The notes under the pieces were generated by a model. The model was not told where the DNA came from, did no database searches, and worked only from the letters and a program-made list of their open reading frames with translations. Made by a program: the position numbers and the translations under genes. From Actinomycetota bacterium (GTDB taxonomy: Bacteria > Actinomycetota > Actinomycetes > Nanopelagicales > Nanopelagicaceae), in contig CANHFN010000042.1 of NCBI GenBank assembly GCA_947459935.1, positions 1 through 7,017 of the forward strand: 7,017 nt of DNA. Reading direction: 5' to 3'. Below, piece after piece: positions 6,023 through 7,017 of the stretch (positions within the stretch are counted from its first letter, which is position 1; every line of letters begins with the position of its first letter).

Positions 6023-7017
6023 GTGGCAGCAGCGAAGCTATTTCGATTAAAGGCTGAAGTTGCCGCCGCAACTTCTGGGCCTAGAGCTTCGGTTTTGCCG
6101 TATGCACGTGTTCGGGTAGACACAGGTGTTTTTCATCTAGACCAGCTTTATGACTATCAGGTTCCCGAAAAACTGAGTTCTTCCATTCAAGTTGGCGTGC
6201 GGGTACAACTGCCTTTCGCAGGGCGAGAAACTGAAGGAATAGTCGTAGAACGTGTTTCAGCTCCTGAGAGGGCAGGGGATCTGAAGAGCATTACTAAAGT
6301 GCTCTCAGCGATTCCGATCGCTACCCTTCAAAGTTTGTCATTGATCGATGAGGTAGCAGCCCACTATGCATGCAATCCTTGGGATGTCATTCGTTTCGCT
6401 ATTCCACCACGGATCGCTTCGGTCGATAGAAGTTTCGAACCAGAGTTTCACGACATATCAAGTGTGACAAAATTTTCTGCCGAATTCAGAACTCTGGTTC
6501 CATTCAAGACCTCACAAGATCAAGTAGCTTCATTGGTCGCCGAGAATCCAATATTCGGATCGGTCTTGATTATTGCACCTGATGAAAAAGACGTCGATCT
6601 AATTATTCAAGCGCTCAATATGCGAAATATCTACGCACTGAAGATTACGGCGGCAATGCCGCGAGAAGAGAGATATCGGAATTTTCTCTTGGCCATGCAT
6701 GGAAAAAACCGAGTCGTGGTGGGGACGCGCAGCGCTGTGTTCGTTCCAATGAACGATCTATCTACTTTGATTATTCATAAAGAATCATCCCCTGACCATT
6801 ATGAAGTTCGCTCGCCGGGCTGGAATTCTAGAACTGTCGCACTCATGCGCGCCAGAAATGAATCCGCAAAACTCATCTTCACAGGCTTTTCTCCATCGAT
6901 TGATCTTTCGCAATTAATCGAGGATCGTGAAGTGAAGTTTGTTAATACTAAAGAGGTTGTCAATGTTAAGGCGTTCACGCCTGCCGACGGAGCTCTATTA
7001 CCGGGACGTATTTTTGG
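6023..7017 (+). CDS. priA: Primosomal protein N' PriA, degenerate actinobacterial type (3' partial)
   Basis: PriA binds stalled replication forks and reloads the replisome. The frame is open from a GTG at 6023, 3 nt after the metK stop, to the window end: 331 codons with no stop. The conserved 3'-DNA-binding domain starts at LPYARVRVDTGVFHLDQLYDY (25-45), continuing VGVRVQLPFAGRETEGIVVE; a winged-helix-like part with EVAAHYACNPWDVIRFAIPPR follows. The helicase region aligns in layout but lacks ATPase motifs. There is no GxxGxGKT P-loop before VLIIAPDEKDV, and the DEEH box is replaced by HKES at 252-255, though GTRSAVFVP (from 234) is retained. Loss of these motifs is known for actinobacterial PriA homologues, annotated as probable PriA without helicase activity. 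The zinc-binding cysteines would lie beyond the window. The first 21 residues are not conserved, and no good ribosome binding site precedes the GTG, so re-initiation after metK is likely. Confidence 0.87.
   Translation, partial: MAAAKLFRLKAEVAAATSGPRASVLPYARVRVDTGVFHLDQLYDYQVPEKLSSSIQVGVRVQLPFAGRETEGIVVERVSAPERAGDLKSITKVLSAIPIATLQSLSLIDEVAAHYACNPWDVIRFAIPPRIASVDRSFEPEFHDISSVTKFSAEFRTLVPFKTSQDQVASLVAENPIFGSVLIIAPDEKDVDLIIQALNMRNIYALKITAAMPREERYRNFLLAMHGKNRVVVGTRSAVFVPMNDLSTLIIHKESSPDHYEVRSPGWNSRTVALMRARNESAKLIFTGFSPSIDLSQLIEDREVKFVNTKEVVNVKAFTPADGALLPGRIF
6056..6075 (+). repeat. Perfect inverted repeat (8-bp stem, 4-nt loop) in the first codons of priA
   Basis: GAAGTTGC at 6056-6063 and GCAACTTC at 6068-6075 are exact reverse complements around the loop CGCC. 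The stem starts 33 nt after the priA GTG and 37 nt after the metK stop, in codons for non-conserved residues 12-18. No T-run follows directly (the nearest TTTT is about 18 nt later), so it is not a standard intrinsic terminator. It may affect read-through or translation of priA, or protect the metK mRNA 3' end. Confidence 0.5.

Overview
The window is a gene-dense, single-strand stretch of bacterial chromosome. It holds eight genes, all on the + strand, and neighbours overlap or are at most about 32 bp apart. The order pyrK-pyrD-pyrF-mihF/gmk-rpoZ-coaBC-metK-priA, together with an actinobacterial-type integration host factor (mIHF) and a PriA without ATPase motifs, points to an actinobacterium. 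Base composition looks moderate (mid-40s % GC by eye, not counted), well below most actinobacteria, and intergenic space is very small. My inference is a streamlined aquatic actinobacterium, for example the freshwater acI/Nanopelagicales group. That placement rests on gene order and composition, not on a database match.

Positions 1-2454 hold the end of a pyrimidine biosynthesis operon. PyrK (5' end outside the window) and PyrD form a class 1B, NAD-linked dihydroorotate dehydrogenase, and PyrF (type 1 OMP decarboxylase) makes UMP. The three genes overlap by 4 and 8 bp, so translation is probably coupled.

Positions 2476-3632 hold the information-processing part. One uninterrupted 291-codon frame encodes a whole mIHF nucleoid protein followed directly by a whole guanylate kinase; these are normally two neighbouring genes. 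It is followed by rpoZ (RNA polymerase omega). The fusion is the most unusual thing in the window. An in-frame ATG preceded by GAGGAG sits at the domain junction, so a separate kinase might also be made.

Positions 3641-6019 hold coaBC (coenzyme A synthesis) and metK (S-adenosylmethionine synthetase). Positions 6023-7017 hold the first 331 codons of priA, which starts at a GTG 3 nt after the metK stop and runs off the end.

Several junctions carry signals of interest. Possible leaderless-type -10 boxes lie just before mihF-gmk and coaBC, which otherwise lack a good ribosome binding site. A perfect 8-bp-stem hairpin lies in the first codons of priA. I found no tRNA, rRNA, mobile element, CRISPR array or convincing terminator, no gene on the - strand, and no gene-free stretch above 300 bases. 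Apart from the fusion, this is a conserved housekeeping region and I see no new defence or accessory system.
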